Source of the DNA: Silurus meridionalis | Lineage: Eukaryota > Chordata > Actinopteri > Siluriformes > Siluridae | Direction of reading: 5' to 3' | Length of the DNA: 64,000 nt | NCBI RefSeq assembly: GCF_014805685.1 | Contig: NC_060892.1 | Location: forward strand, 1,966,490 to 2,030,489 | Part shown: piece after piece, positions 62,107-62,218 of the stretch | How the letters are laid out: each line of letters starts with the position of its first letter | How positions within the stretch are numbered: position 1 is the first letter of the stretch | Position numbers and translations under genes: made by a program | Notes under the pieces: model-generated | What the model saw: only the letters and a program-made list of their open reading frames with translations | Told to the model about the DNA's origin: nothing | Databases searched by the model: none

Positions 62107-62176
62107 TTTACAGGCAGAGATTGTGAAGCGGCTCAGCGCTATCTGTGCTCAGATCATCCCTTTTCTCTCTCAGGAG
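9519..62176 (+). CDS. tle2: Groucho/TLE transcriptional corepressor, TLE2-like; 5' part (exons 1-5), gene continues past the window
   Basis: Five exons (9519-9542, 23312-23409, 24554-24617, 47826-47870, 62114-62176) join into an uninterrupted 98-codon frame starting MYPQGRHP, the hallmark TLE N-terminus. All junctions are GT-AG. The product covers most of the Q domain, which forms the coiled-coil tetramer of Groucho/TLE proteins; the family acts in the nucleus as corepressors recruited by TCF/LEF, HES, RUNX and other factors. The GP, CcN, SP and WD40 parts must lie beyond 64000. Assignment to TLE2 rather than TLE1/3/4 rests on residues recalled from the family: [15 protein letters not shown] and [17 protein letters not shown] fit TLE2, whereas TLE3 has LEYDKLANEKTEM and TEIAKRLN. 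Introns 1, 3 and 4 are huge and packed with transposons and microsatellites. Teleost duplicates (tle2a/tle2b) cannot be separated here. Family is near certain; paralogue is likely. Confidence 0.9.
9713..9848. repeat. (CA)n and (GT)n microsatellites just inside intron 1
   Basis: A CA run at 9713-9758 and a GT run at 9823-9848 lie about 65 bp apart. They are mutually complementary in the transcript. Confidence 0.95.
9880..10600. other. Unique intron 1 sequence
   Basis: No repeat or coding signature was seen. 9890-10080 is GC-balanced and repeat-free and could be conserved noncoding DNA. A 134-codon ORF from 10318 runs into the mariner relic and is not protein-like. Confidence 0.4.
10630..11165 (+). 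mobile_element. Mariner relic, internally deleted
   Basis: The left end reads TGTATCAAAAAGTGTTGATA and the right end AAATCTTTTTGATACCAACT, the terminal inverted repeat shared with four other copies. Inside are the transposase N-terminal region (GGACAAATCTGCCACAGATC, ATGATGATCGTCGGAGAAC) fused across a deletion to the C-terminal region: PYSPDLA-like, then [19 protein letters not shown] and a terminal DYF block typical of mariner. The catalytic centre is absent. Confidence 0.82.
11141..11185. repeat. Back-to-back mariner terminal repeats forming a hairpin
   Basis: AAATCTTTTTGATACCA (11141-11157) is followed 11 bp later by its exact reverse complement (11169-11185). Confidence 0.92.
11190..12375. 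other. No recognisable feature
   Basis: AT-rich intronic DNA. The 70-codon ORF at 11879-12091 has no recognisable domain. Confidence 0.45.
12380..13087 (-). mobile_element. Mariner relic, 5' two thirds
   Basis: Read on the minus strand, the outer end is GGTGGTATCAAAAAGTTTAA (13087 downward), followed by the shared leader (GTAACACGCCAACAGATGGC), a start region similar to [17 protein letters not shown], and further down [16 protein letters not shown] then [11 protein letters not shown], the classic mariner block containing the first catalytic Asp neighbourhood. It has frameshifts and stops and is truncated at 12380 before the last catalytic residue. Confidence 0.87.
13090..14058. other. No recognisable feature
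   Basis: Unique intron 1 DNA. Short ORFs show no domain or splice framing. Confidence 0.4.
14068..15066. mobile_element. hAT-like nonautonomous element (999 bp)
   Basis: The left end is TAAGGCTGTGTATGG; the right end reversed is TAGGGGTGTAAGAAA. The flanks TGACTCAC (14060-14067) and TGACTAAT (15067-15074) match at 6 of 8 bases, the length expected of a hAT target-site duplication. The ends carry tandem GATACGATAC-type and AAAATATCGCCGAGC motifs (three copies near 15000), probably subterminal transposase-binding repeats. The interior has no transposase ORF. Confidence 0.65.
15070..15955. other. Mostly unique sequence with a short SINE tail
   Basis: 15835-15945 is the AAACTGCTTTGGGACAATGT / TACAAATCGAATGAAATC tail of the same repeat family as 1400-1590. 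The rest shows nothing recognisable. Confidence 0.5.
15960..16150 (-). repeat. tRNA-derived SINE, minus strand
   Basis: Read in reverse it has a tRNA-like head with a B box (GAGTTCAAATCCC, complement of 16087-16099) and an A-box-like region, then the body CAGACGCTCTTATCCAGA common to fish SINEs. It is related to 40860-41048. Confidence 0.75.
16300..16570 (-). mobile_element. Tc1-like nonautonomous family, copy (16.3 kb)
   Basis: It contains GGGGAGATGCTCCACAGGATTT (mutated) through ATGCTGGAACAGGTTTGGGT and ends in the terminal repeat TTACTTTTGTCCATATAGAG. Transposase sense is on the minus strand. Confidence 0.8.
16575..17060. other. No recognisable feature
   Basis: AT-rich intronic sequence without repeat or coding signature. 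Confidence 0.4.
17072..17473. repeat. (GT)n, (CT)n and (CA)n microsatellites
   Basis: GT run 17072-17102, CT-rich run about 17240-17282, CA run 17431-17473. Confidence 0.93.
18078..18165 (-). repeat. SINE/LINE-tail repeat, short copy
   Basis: Reverse of the tail family: CAATTTATATAGCAGC and GTGCTAAACAAAG. It is heavily diverged. Confidence 0.45.
18195..18435 (-). mobile_element. Tc1-like nonautonomous family, partial copy
   Basis: TTTTTGAACATCTCATTCCA, GGTGAGGAGGCCTGGCATG and GCTCTATAGCAGGAGATCTTC follow the family order. It abuts a second copy. Confidence 0.75.
18436..18885 (-). mobile_element. Tc1-like nonautonomous family, near-complete copy
   Basis: It runs from AGTGGACACCTGAGC to CGTCCCAATACTTTTATTTA, including AAGATGTTCCACTAGATTTT, the reversed second-Asp block (GTGCACAGGAGCATTGTCAT) and GGTAACGTTTGG. 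It is one of the longest copies here. Confidence 0.82.
18962..19400 (+). mobile_element. Mariner relic, internally deleted
   Basis: The leader (TTTTGTAACACGCCAACAGG, TGCACGCACAGTCACAGGGA) is followed by the transposase C-terminus: [20 protein letters not shown], a SQKLLEK block, and ASAV-like decay. The whole middle, with the catalytic residues, is gone. The leader matches 12380-13087 and 44395-44628. Confidence 0.82.
19568..19609. repeat. (CA)n microsatellite
   Basis: An uninterrupted CA run. Confidence 0.95.
19640..19770. promoter_or_regulatory. Candidate intron 1 enhancer-like element
   Basis: The sequence lies between a CA microsatellite and a Tc1-derived repeat, with repeated TAAT/ATTA cores: GCTTAATTACC, CCATTAGCCTAATTC, TTTAATTGAAATTC, GACTAATTAAGC. 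It has no repeat signature and no coding potential. Enhancer function is inferred from motif clustering only. Confidence 0.28.
20095..20365 (+). mobile_element. Tc1-like nonautonomous family, copy (20.1 kb)
   Basis: CCTTGTGCACCAAGCCCATAA, CTCAACCCTATTGAGCAGG and TTGGAACATCTTCCCAGAAA occur in transposase order on the plus strand. Confidence 0.78.
20790..20930 (-). repeat. SINE/LINE-tail repeat inside the nest
   Basis: ATTCAATTCAATTCATTTGT, a (TTTA)n stretch, TGTCTCAAAGCAGCTTAACA. It is the reverse of the family tail and inserted at the left break of the split element. Confidence 0.7.
20935..21122 (-). mobile_element. Tc1-like nonautonomous family, partial copy inside the nest
   Basis: TGCCAAAAGTTTGCGGACACC then TCTTCTGGGAAGATGTTCCA and CAGCCACAAGGGTAATG. 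The right half is missing. Confidence 0.75.
21396..21482 (-). mobile_element. Tc1-like nonautonomous family, end fragment
   Basis: TATTATATGGACAAAAGTTTG and TAACCTCCACTCTTCTGGGA, terminal part only, truncating the LINE 3' end. Confidence 0.7.
22316..22425. repeat. (GA)n then (GATA)n microsatellite
   Basis: GA run 22330-22362 followed by GATA run 22362-22425, at the 5' end of the minus-strand LINE insert. Confidence 0.95.
23312..23409 (+). CDS. tle2: TLE2 coding exon 2 (residues 9-41)
   Basis: The acceptor is a pyrimidine-rich tract ending TTTTTCTCACAG; the donor is CACAG|GTGATG. The 98-nt exon encodes [11 protein letters not shown] and then [21 protein letters not shown] plus two bases of Ser41, so it ends in phase 2. 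This is the first amphipathic helix of the Q domain. A Tc1-derived repeat begins about 20 bp past the donor. Confidence 0.95.
23431..23823 (-). mobile_element. Tc1-like nonautonomous family, copy next to the exon 2 donor
   Basis: It begins CTCTCATAATAACGTCC about 21 bp after exon 2, then CTTCTGGGAAGATGTTTCAC, GTGAGGAGGCCTGGGGTGCA and GGAACAGGTTGCGTCTCC, ending GTCTGGTGTCCCAATTC. Transposase sense is on the minus strand. Confidence 0.8.
24058..24421. repeat. Two (TA)n microsatellites in intron 2
   Basis: Uninterrupted TA runs at about 24058-24111 and 24384-24421, both upstream of exon 3. Confidence 0.93.
24554..24617 (+). CDS. tle2: TLE2 coding exon 3 (residues 41-62)
   Basis: The acceptor is TTATTTCCATTTTCAG; the donor is ATCATG|GTGAGT. 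The 64-nt exon completes Ser41 and encodes [21 protein letters not shown], a leucine- and glutamate-rich coiled-coil segment. The Cys and Ala in [10 protein letters not shown] are what point to TLE2. The exon ends in phase 0. A G-rich tract starts 87 nt past the donor. Confidence 0.95.
24705..24793 (+). repeat. G-rich GGGGCAGGGC minisatellite, quadruplex-prone
   Basis: Alternating GGGGCAGGGC and GGGGCAGGGT units give at least sixteen runs of three or more G with 1-2 nt loops on the sense strand. It lies 87 nt past the exon 3 donor. Confidence 0.93.
24800..25295. other. No recognisable feature
   Basis: AT-rich intron 3 sequence. A 111-codon ORF at 24938-25273 is hydrophobic by AT bias and matches nothing I recognise. 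Confidence 0.4.
25300..26420 (-). mobile_element. Tc1-like relic interrupted by an AAAG microsatellite
   Basis: Read on the minus strand: terminal sequence CATGTTCCTTTTGTTTCTAT (about 26385), then KVLWSPNG (decayed first-Asp block, normally KVLWTDES), then 825 bp of AAAG, then [13 protein letters not shown] and KRTVRT, matching the C-terminal region of the relic at 3895-4533. Right end AACATCTGAACATTTATAGA matches 4407-4426. Outer boundaries are approximate. Confidence 0.72.
25454..26278. repeat. 825-bp (TTTC)n tract with periodic 16-bp spacers
   Basis: Pure TTTC runs are broken by TTGTGAGATC(T/C)TGTGA at 25535, 25615, 25715, 25795, 25887, 25990, 26096 and 26172, spaced 76-106 bp. Long ORFs of KKERKKER (minus) and FLSFFLSF (plus) are repeat translation. 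Confidence 0.97.
26425..27060. other. Unique intron 3 sequence
   Basis: No repeat signature. 26715-26950 is repeat-free with several homeodomain-like AT motifs and could be conserved noncoding DNA. ORFs here show no domains. Confidence 0.35.
27065..27180 (-). mobile_element. Tc1-like nonautonomous family, short copy
   Basis: TATGGACAAAAGTCTGTGGAC, CACTTTTCTGGGAAGATGTT, GCCGGAACAAGTATTGGGTC. It is collapsed by internal deletion. Confidence 0.75.
27185..27785. other. No recognisable feature
   Basis: AT-rich intronic DNA. Confidence 0.4.
27789..28275. repeat. (GT)n and (GA)n microsatellite cluster
   Basis: GT run 27789-27822, GA-rich 27925-27985 and 28118-28225, GT run 28226-28269, GA beyond. 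Confidence 0.93.
28486..29050. repeat. 12-bp minisatellite (GATGTTRGATTG)n
   Basis: Units of GATGTTGGATTG / GATGTTAGACTG repeat about 45 times, some as a 24-bp pair. Because 12 is a multiple of three, the plus strand stays open and reads [11 protein letters not shown]. It is repeat translation, not a gene. Confidence 0.93.
29172..29217. repeat. (CA)n microsatellite
   Basis: Uninterrupted CA run. Confidence 0.95.
29595..31856. repeat. 2.3-kb pentanucleotide (TATAC)n satellite-like array
   Basis: Nearly all of this stretch is TATAC with TATGC, CATAC and CTACTATAC variants arranged in mixed higher-order blocks such as CATACATATACCCTACTATA. Because 5 is not a multiple of 3 but no frame makes a stop in the main unit, ORFs up to 445 codons appear (YYTILYYT patterns); none is a gene. 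Confidence 0.96.
31857..32229. repeat. Three long (TA)n arrays
   Basis: TA runs about 31857-31925, 32078-32135 and 32171-32229, with degenerate TATAC-like DNA between. Confidence 0.95.
32230..34300. other. Longest fairly repeat-poor block of intron 3
   Basis: 32250-33130 is mostly unique, holding an octamer ATGCAAAT (32512-32519), GTTAATTATTAAG (33070-33082) and other homeodomain-like cores, so it is a reasonable place to look for conserved noncoding DNA. A short (TA)n lies at 33282-33301. 33310-34300 is AT-rich with nothing recognisable. Confidence 0.35.
34305..34360. mobile_element. Miniature pogo/Tigger-like element, 56 bp
   Basis: TACAGTAACC at the left and GGTTTTACTGTA at the right are inverted copies enclosing CCCCGCTTTACCGCGGTTCG, a pattern like Tigger/pogo ends. 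A related end, TACAGTCAACCCCCGATAAT, occurs at 36084. Confidence 0.5.
34361..34575 (+). repeat. Chimeric SINE: tRNA-Glu head plus RTE-derived body and tail
   Basis: 34361-34426 is close to tRNA-Glu(CTC): GGTCTAGTGGTTAGGAT A box, CTC anticodon, GGGTTCGATCCCC B box, CAGGGAA 3' end. The acceptor 5' strand is lost and one anticodon-stem pair is broken, so it is not a functional tRNA. 34441-34533 (TTAGTGCCGGTCCCAAACCC to GCCAAATCAAACATGCGGA) matches the 5' end of the RTE LINE at 44229-44310 reversed. The tail GATCCGCTGCGGCGCCCCCT matches the RTE 3' end near 41600 reversed. Confidence 0.8.
34618..35663 (-). mobile_element. hAT element, deletion derivative with perfect 8-bp target duplication
   Basis: Terminal inverted repeats TAGGGCTGTGCAAT lie at 34618 and, reversed, end at 35663. 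They are flanked by identical ATTTTAGT at 34610-34617 and 35664-35671. Subterminal motifs ATTGCGATTTT / AATCGCGATTTTTTTGCG recur at both ends. It encodes only a BED-finger ORF on the minus strand; the RNase H-like transposase core and dimerisation region are missing. Identical duplications indicate fairly recent insertion. Confidence 0.92.
35111..35464 (-). CDS. BED zinc-finger protein, truncated hAT transposase N-terminus
   Basis: The 117-residue frame has [12 protein letters not shown], then [20 protein letters not shown] and [10 protein letters not shown], giving C-x2-C ... H-x4-H, the BED-type DNA-binding finger at residues about 18-70 found at the N-terminus of hAT (ZBED-like) transposases. 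The rest, up to the stop, has no domain. The reading frame is intact from ATG to stop. Alone it could bind the element's ends but not transpose. Whether it is transcribed is unknown. Confidence 0.75.
   Translation of the reverse strand: MDAGQNKNDLVPKRNSTSVVWEYFGFRREDVSQSKVICKTCGMIIPMKRSNTTNLFQHLKQRHKKLHDQCMSTYALFKHLQAPCFMRKDQNGTKKLPTRSPNIYDARTSSVKTASKD
35720..35960 (-). repeat. Unclassified interspersed repeat, copy 1
   Basis: Its reverse complement matches 51265-51460 in order: GGGCCAGCTAGCAGGCAT, GGATGGTCAAAGAGTGCAC, CATCTGTAGCAAACTGCACA, TTAATAGCTGTTTTT. It was not recognised as a known family. Confidence 0.6.
36084..36205 (-). repeat. Tigger-like end plus RTE/SINE tail fragment
   Basis: TACAGTCAACCCCCGATAAT then TTCCCATTAGGGGTCGCTAC and GCATGTTTGATTTGGCACAT, ending GCTGGATGCCC. 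The second part is the reversed tail and body of the chimeric SINE at 34361-34575. Confidence 0.7.
36210..37275. other. No recognisable feature
   Basis: Unique intron 3 DNA. Short ORFs on both strands have no motif. Confidence 0.4.
37280..37637. repeat. Three (CA)n microsatellites
   Basis: CA runs about 37280-37312, 37449-37491 and 37597-37635. Confidence 0.95.
37745..38000 (+). mobile_element. Tc1-like nonautonomous family, copy (37.8 kb)
   Basis: Left end GCCAAAAGTATTGGGACACA, then ATCTAGTGGAACAGCTTCCC, and right end GAGGTGTCCACAAACAC. The centre is mostly deleted. Confidence 0.75.
38085..38290 (-). mobile_element. Tc1-like element, 3' end fragment (third family)
   Basis: GTGGCACAATTATTGGCACC is the terminal repeat. 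Then comes the reversed transposase C-terminus (GAGAATACATGCCACAGGAA, CTGAGACCATCTCTCCATGC, GGTCCATGCTGGTGGAATC). The same family as 41160-41360. Confidence 0.78.
38433..38760 (+). repeat. tRNA-Lys-derived SINE
   Basis: 38433-38496 resembles tRNA-Lys: CAGTCAGTAGAACATGAGAC, an anticodon loop CTTTCAA, B box GTTCGAGTCCC (38476-38486) and CCCGTTGAGCG. The anticodon loop reads TTC and the acceptor 5' strand is absent, so it is a SINE head or pseudogene, not a working tRNA. The downstream body (GGCAGGGGTCCATTTGCAGA, GGCGCCCCCTATGTGTGG) is a SINE-like tail. Confidence 0.7.
38940..39145 (-). repeat. SINE/LINE-tail repeat
   Basis: Reverse of the family: TCAATTCAATTTATGTAGCA, TTATCCCTAATCAGGCGACA, AAACTCCCTGAGACTTCATG, GAGAGGAACCAGACTCAAAA. 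Confidence 0.8.
39150..40085. other. No recognisable feature
   Basis: Unique DNA; a short GGGGAGGGGAGGGGG run at about 39922. ORFs lack domains. Confidence 0.4.
40090..40139. repeat. (GT)n microsatellite
   Basis: Uninterrupted GT run. Confidence 0.95.
40180..40535 (-). mobile_element. Tc1-like nonautonomous family, copy (40.2 kb)
   Basis: Left end GGGCAAATGTATGTGGACACC, TCTTCTGGGAAGATGTTCCA, GAAGGCCTGGGGTGCAGTCA, ATGCTGGAATATGTTTGGGT. The right terminus is lost. Confidence 0.8.
40540..40855. other. No recognisable feature
   Basis: 40560-40720 (AAAATGGTGAAAGAGCGCCT, CTGCAGAGAGTCAGCTGCCC) is repeat-free but has no splice-framed coding pattern. A C-run/A-run lies at 40734-40762. Confidence 0.35.
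40860..41048 (-). repeat. tRNA-derived SINE, minus strand
   Basis: Reversed: GGGAAGTGGTTGCTCACTGG head, B-box-like GAGTTAAAATCCC, GGGCCCTTGAGCAAGGCCCT, GGATAAGGGCATCTG, TGTAATGTAATGG tail. A better-preserved relative of 15960-16150. Confidence 0.78.
41160..41360 (+). mobile_element. Tc1-like element of the 38.1-kb family, internally deleted
   Basis: Left end CAGTGCCCCCCATTAATATT GGCACC and AAATATGAGCAAGAAAAGGC, joined directly to the C-terminal region GATCCTTTGCCATGCATTTT and CAACCTCATCAGGAATTA. Confidence 0.78.
41588..42748 (-). pseudogene. RTE reverse transcriptase, deleted and frameshifted
   Basis: Pieces in order: [16 protein letters not shown] and [20 protein letters not shown] (RT motifs 0-2), EQQYGFMP, then after a deletion [39 protein letters not shown], and [35 protein letters not shown] in the C-terminal part. 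Loss of the catalytic FADD core makes it inactive. Confidence 0.87.
42802..43548 (-). pseudogene. RTE ORF, C-terminal endonuclease and linker
   Basis: Contains [28 protein letters not shown] (APE-domain C-terminal D/Y block), and [11 protein letters not shown] in the linker before RT. Open for 248 codons but out of frame with both neighbours. Confidence 0.83.
43685..44245 (-). pseudogene. RTE endonuclease domain, broken
   Basis: The 186-codon frame contains [31 protein letters not shown] (catalytic Glu block of APE endonucleases), [17 protein letters not shown] and [11 protein letters not shown]. The frame is lost just after YAPQVG, so the His and second Asp motifs of the domain fall in a frameshifted stretch. 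Confidence 0.87.
44354..44390. repeat. (TA)n microsatellite at the RTE 5' end
   Basis: Uninterrupted TA run between the RTE and a mariner fragment. Confidence 0.93.
44395..44628 (-). mobile_element. Mariner 5'-end fragment
   Basis: Reversed: GGTGGTATCAAAAAGTTTCG, TAGTTTTGTAACACGCCAAC, GCACGCACAGTCACAGGGAG, GATGTACACAAG region, ACGTGAGTTACAACGTCTGC. Only the leader of the family is present; no transposase. Confidence 0.82.
44676..44752. repeat. (CTGT)n microsatellite with CCGT block
   Basis: CTGT tetranucleotide run preceded by a LINE-like tail TGCAATGACAATACATTTC. Confidence 0.93.
44800..45415. other. No recognisable feature
   Basis: Unique intron 3 DNA with a GA-rich part near 45290-45350. 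No coding signal. Confidence 0.4.
45420..45703. repeat. Purine-rich tract and (CA)n microsatellite
   Basis: GGGA/GAAA-rich 45425-45550 and CA run 45641-45703. Confidence 0.92.
45825..45904 (-). mobile_element. Tc1-like nonautonomous family, end fragment
   Basis: GGCCAATAGTTTGTGGAAACC and TTTTTTGAGCAGCCCGTTCC, terminal part only, cut by the adjoining SINE. Confidence 0.6.
45905..46190 (-). repeat. SINE/LINE-tail repeat
   Basis: TCTTAAAGCAGCTTCACAGA, CCCTAACGAGTGAATCGG, AAAACTCCCTGAGATGAAAC, GAGAGGAACCAGACTCAAGA, CCTCATCCTCATCTGG: one of the better preserved copies. Confidence 0.8.
46425..46525 (-). mobile_element. Tc1-like nonautonomous family, fragment
   Basis: CCTCCACTCTTCTGGGAAGA, TAGTAAAGTCAGGTACTGAT, TGAGGTGAGGAGAGGA, running straight into the mariner relic. 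Confidence 0.72.
46526..46815 (-). mobile_element. Mariner relic, internally deleted
   Basis: Reversed: TAGTATCAAAAAGTTTCAAG, ACATGCCAACAGATGGCAGC, the leader, then the C-terminal segment with CCGTTTTGACACCATTGCGG, the same deletion type as 18962-19400. Confidence 0.8.
46872..46950. repeat. Short GACGTGTGTGTGATTT tandem repeat
   Basis: Four to five units of about 17-19 bp. Confidence 0.85.
46955..47645. other. No recognisable feature
   Basis: Very AT-rich DNA upstream of exon 4. Confidence 0.4.
47651..47706. repeat. (CT)n microsatellite upstream of exon 4
   Basis: Uninterrupted CT run about 120 nt before the exon 4 acceptor; in RNA it is a potential PTB-type pyrimidine tract. Confidence 0.95.
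47826..47870 (+). CDS. tle2: TLE2 coding exon 4 (residues 63-77)
   Basis: The 45-nt exon encodes [15 protein letters not shown], a segment identical across vertebrate TLEs. The acceptor TCTCTGTGTTCACAG lies about 120 bp after a long (CT)n tract; the donor is AAACAG|GTAAGA. It is phase 0 at both ends, so skipping would keep the frame. (GT)n begins six bases into the intron. Confidence 0.95.
47877..48445. repeat. Microsatellite cluster starting at the exon 4 donor
   Basis: GT 47877-47890 and 47897-47952, AC 48019-48062, (CTGC/CTGT)n 48125-48243, CA 48304-48333, CACG/CA 48394-48445. The first GT run starts six bases into intron 4. Confidence 0.95.
48450..49380. other. Unique intron 4 sequence
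   Basis: 48600-48680 is locally GC- and CpG-rich (GACACGGCGCAGCGCGGTGA, GCGAATGCGCAC resembling an NRF1 site). No coding pattern. The ORFs at 48483-48944 have no domain. Confidence 0.35.
49385..49565 (+). repeat. SINE/LINE-tail repeat
   Basis: GATGAGGATGAGGTTCCCTT, TTGAGTCTCAAGGTTTCTCT, CAGGGAGTTTTTCCTTCACC, CTGAATTGAATTGAAATAAC. Confidence 0.82.
49925..50010 (-). repeat. tRNA-derived SINE fragment
   Basis: GGGATTTGAGCTCATGACCT is the reversed B-box region of the SINE at 15960-16150. Confidence 0.55.
50047..51252. repeat. 22-bp minisatellite, with an embedded interspersed repeat
   Basis: CCTACAGACTCACTACTGACTC recurs every 22 bp with ACCCCC/ACTCCC variants from 50047 to about 50905; a shorter derivative (GAGTCTCTACTGACTCCATACA-like) resumes at 51181-51252 after the inserted repeat at 50908-51180. 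Confidence 0.93.
50908..51180 (+). repeat. Interspersed repeat inserted in the 22-bp array
   Basis: TCAAGTCAAGTCAAGTAGC, TTTTATTGTTATTTCAACCA, TGAAATTAAACAACGTTC, GCTGCTACATACAACAACAA. Same family as 5815-5910, but here the ACATA tail is not amplified. Confidence 0.75.
51265..51460 (+). repeat. Unclassified interspersed repeat, copy 2
   Basis: Matches the reverse of 35780-35960 in four ordered blocks (GGGCCAGCTGGCATG, GACGGTCAGAGAGCGCACG, CATCTGTAACAAACTGCACA, TTATTAGCTGTTTTT). Confidence 0.6.
51465..51815. other. No recognisable feature
   Basis: Unique intron 4 DNA. Confidence 0.4.
51820..52754. repeat. Dense (CA)n, (GAAA)n and (GT)n microsatellite cluster
   Basis: CA 51820-51880; GAAA 51931-51966; GT 51991-52070; GAAA 52117-52170; GT 52191-52242, 52373-52461, 52575-52636 and 52706-52754. 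GAAA-then-ACTGGAGT(A/C)ATTACAGTG(T)-then-GT occurs twice, so part of the cluster arose by segmental duplication. Confidence 0.94.
52760..53285. other. Pyrimidine-rich then AT-rich sequence
   Basis: 52780-53060 is almost all C/T on the plus strand; ORFs through it (FFLFCSII patterns) are compositional. The rest is unremarkable. Confidence 0.5.
53290..53898 (+). mobile_element. Tc1-like nonautonomous family, long copy with extra segment
   Basis: CGGGATGCCTGACTTCCAGC, CAGCATGACAATGCCCCTGT (the [12 protein letters not shown] block, [14 protein letters not shown]), ATCTAGTGGAACTTCTAT, then an added segment 53650-53820 (CTACCTCCTGGTTTCTCGTG, CGGCTGTTTTGTTAGGAAAT) also present in the 58960-59380 copy, and terminal TATGGTGTCCCCAAACGTCT. 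Confidence 0.8.
53899..54255. repeat. Three (GT)n microsatellites
   Basis: GT runs 53899-53930, 54048-54104 and 54178-54253. Confidence 0.95.
54325..54820. mobile_element. Tc1-like MITE with GCAATGATTTGCAAAT ends (fourth family)
   Basis: Left AATGCAATGATTTGCAAATC with CATATTTTATTCAC and right GTGAATAAAATATGGG with TTTGCAAATCATTGCATT are long inverted repeats, and the right end finishes ACACAGTGTCCCAG. The interior (TGTGACAGTTGCTCAACAGT) is a collapsed transposase remnant. Confidence 0.8.
54960..55790 (+). mobile_element. Tc1-like transposase relic (fifth family)
   Basis: GTTCTGTGGTCTGATGAGAC encodes LWSDET, the first catalytic Asp block. Then GTGTCCAGCATGTGTGGTGA, GCATGAGTGCTGCTGGTACT, ACTTGGACCTTGTTGAGCAC (third acidic region), CTTACTTTTGTTGGCAGTTA and terminal GTGAGGGGTGCACATACTTT. 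Multiple frameshifts; dead. Confidence 0.82.
55792..55920 (-). mobile_element. LINE fragment of the 21.3-kb type
   Basis: CTCCTGAACCTGCTGGTTCT, TGTTCCTGTATCTCCTGCTT, GGAGGTTAAACAGTTTG match 21865-21935. Confidence 0.72.
55925..56080 (+). repeat. SINE/LINE-tail repeat
   Basis: AGATGAGGATGAGGTTCCCT, TTGAGTCTGGTTTCTTTC, CTCATTAGGGATAAAGG, AATTGAATTGAACTG. Confidence 0.82.
56185..56270 (-). mobile_element. Tc1-like nonautonomous family, end fragment
   Basis: TTTTTGGACACCTGACCTTA and AACCTCCACTCTTGTGGGAA. Confidence 0.68.
56440..56635 (+). repeat. SINE/LINE-tail repeat
   Basis: TTGAGGATGAGGACCTTATA, GCTCATTAGGGATAAACATG, AAGCTGCTTTGTGTCC. Confidence 0.7.
56755..57190 (-). mobile_element. Tc1-like nonautonomous family, long copy
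   Basis: TTTTTGAACGTCCCATTCCA, CTTCTGGGAAGATGTTCCAC, GGCCTGGGGTGCAGTCAGTG, TGTCATGCTGGAACAGGTTT, GAGGAACCCCATATGGCTGG. Transposase sense on the minus strand. Confidence 0.82.
57360..57822. repeat. (GT)n microsatellites
   Basis: GT runs 57360-57449, 57557-57610 and 57789-57822, with GC alternation (GCGCGCGCGC) at 57787-57798. Confidence 0.94.
57830..58110. repeat. Pyrimidine tract and (GA)n microsatellite
   Basis: CT-rich 57840-57915; GA-rich from 57940 with a pure GA run 58050-58104. Confidence 0.92.
58387..58711. repeat. (GT)n followed by two (CA)n microsatellites
   Basis: GT 58387-58438; CA 58531-58578; CA 58681-58711. Confidence 0.95.
58960..59380 (+). mobile_element. Tc1-like nonautonomous family, copy with extra segment
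   Basis: CACCCGAGTTTTCCAGCCAT, CAGCATGATGATGCCCCCCT (mutated catalytic Asp block), GATCTCCTGCTATAGAGC, ATCTTGTGGAGCATG, then CTACTGGTTTCTCTTGGAGT and CAACTGTTTTGTTATGAAGG as in 53650-53820. Confidence 0.8.
59560..59760 (-). mobile_element. Tc1-like nonautonomous family, copy (59.6 kb)
   Basis: CTCATTTGCTCTAATAATGA, TTCTGGGAAGATGTTCTACT, GCTCTATAGCAGGAGATC, GTCATGCTGGAACATGAAGG. Confidence 0.78.
60015..60738. repeat. (CA)n and (GT)n microsatellite cluster
   Basis: CA 60015-60058; GT 60365-60406; GT 60508-60562; CA 60686-60738. 60060-60360 between them is unique, GA-rich DNA. Confidence 0.94.
60770..61245 (-). mobile_element. Tc1-like nonautonomous family, near-complete copy
   Basis: Left end ACTATATGGACAAATGTTTT TGGACACC, ATTGAAGATGTTCCACAAGA, GTGAGGAGGCCTGCGGTGCT, GGTGGAACAGGTTTGGGTCT, and right end GGCGTCCAAACACTTTTGGT. 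Terminal repeats are intact enough to define the family. Confidence 0.85.
61275..61390. repeat. SINE remnant and (CA)n microsatellite
   Basis: GGGATTTGAACTCACGACCT (61283-61302) is a reversed SINE B-box region; CA run 61345-61390. Confidence 0.75.
61635..61970 (+). mobile_element. Tc1-like nonautonomous family, copy (61.6 kb)
   Basis: GGCCAAAAGTATTGGGACAC at the left and GGTGTCCACAAACTTTTGGA at the right; between them CAGGCCTCCTCACTTTCTCA and ATCTAGTGGAACATCTTTCC. The catalytic block is deleted. Confidence 0.84.
62069..62113 (+). promoter_or_regulatory. (TG)17 T7 ACAG acceptor of TLE2 exon 5
   Basis: TG repeats 62069-62102, seven T 62103-62109, then ACAG 62110-62113 and the exon. UG repeats in RNA bind TDP-43 and CELF proteins, and this layout closely resembles the length-sensitive (TG)m(T)n acceptor of CFTR exon 9. 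Confidence 0.9.
62114..62176 (+). CDS. tle2: TLE2 coding exon 5 (residues 78-98)
   Basis: The 63-nt exon encodes [20 protein letters not shown] plus Glu98, the second Q-domain helix, matching the TLE2 pattern. The acceptor is (TG)17 T7 ACAG with no other sequence between; the donor is GAG|GTATGC. It is phase 0 at both ends. A (CA)24 tract complementary to the upstream (TG)17 begins 43 bp after the exon. The next exon should begin with HQQQV, but no such sequence was seen before 64000. Confidence 0.94.
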
Positions 62177-62216
62177 GTATGCTGACCATGATTGACGATT
62201 CACCTCTCTCTTTCTC

Positions 62217-62218
<2 letters not shown>

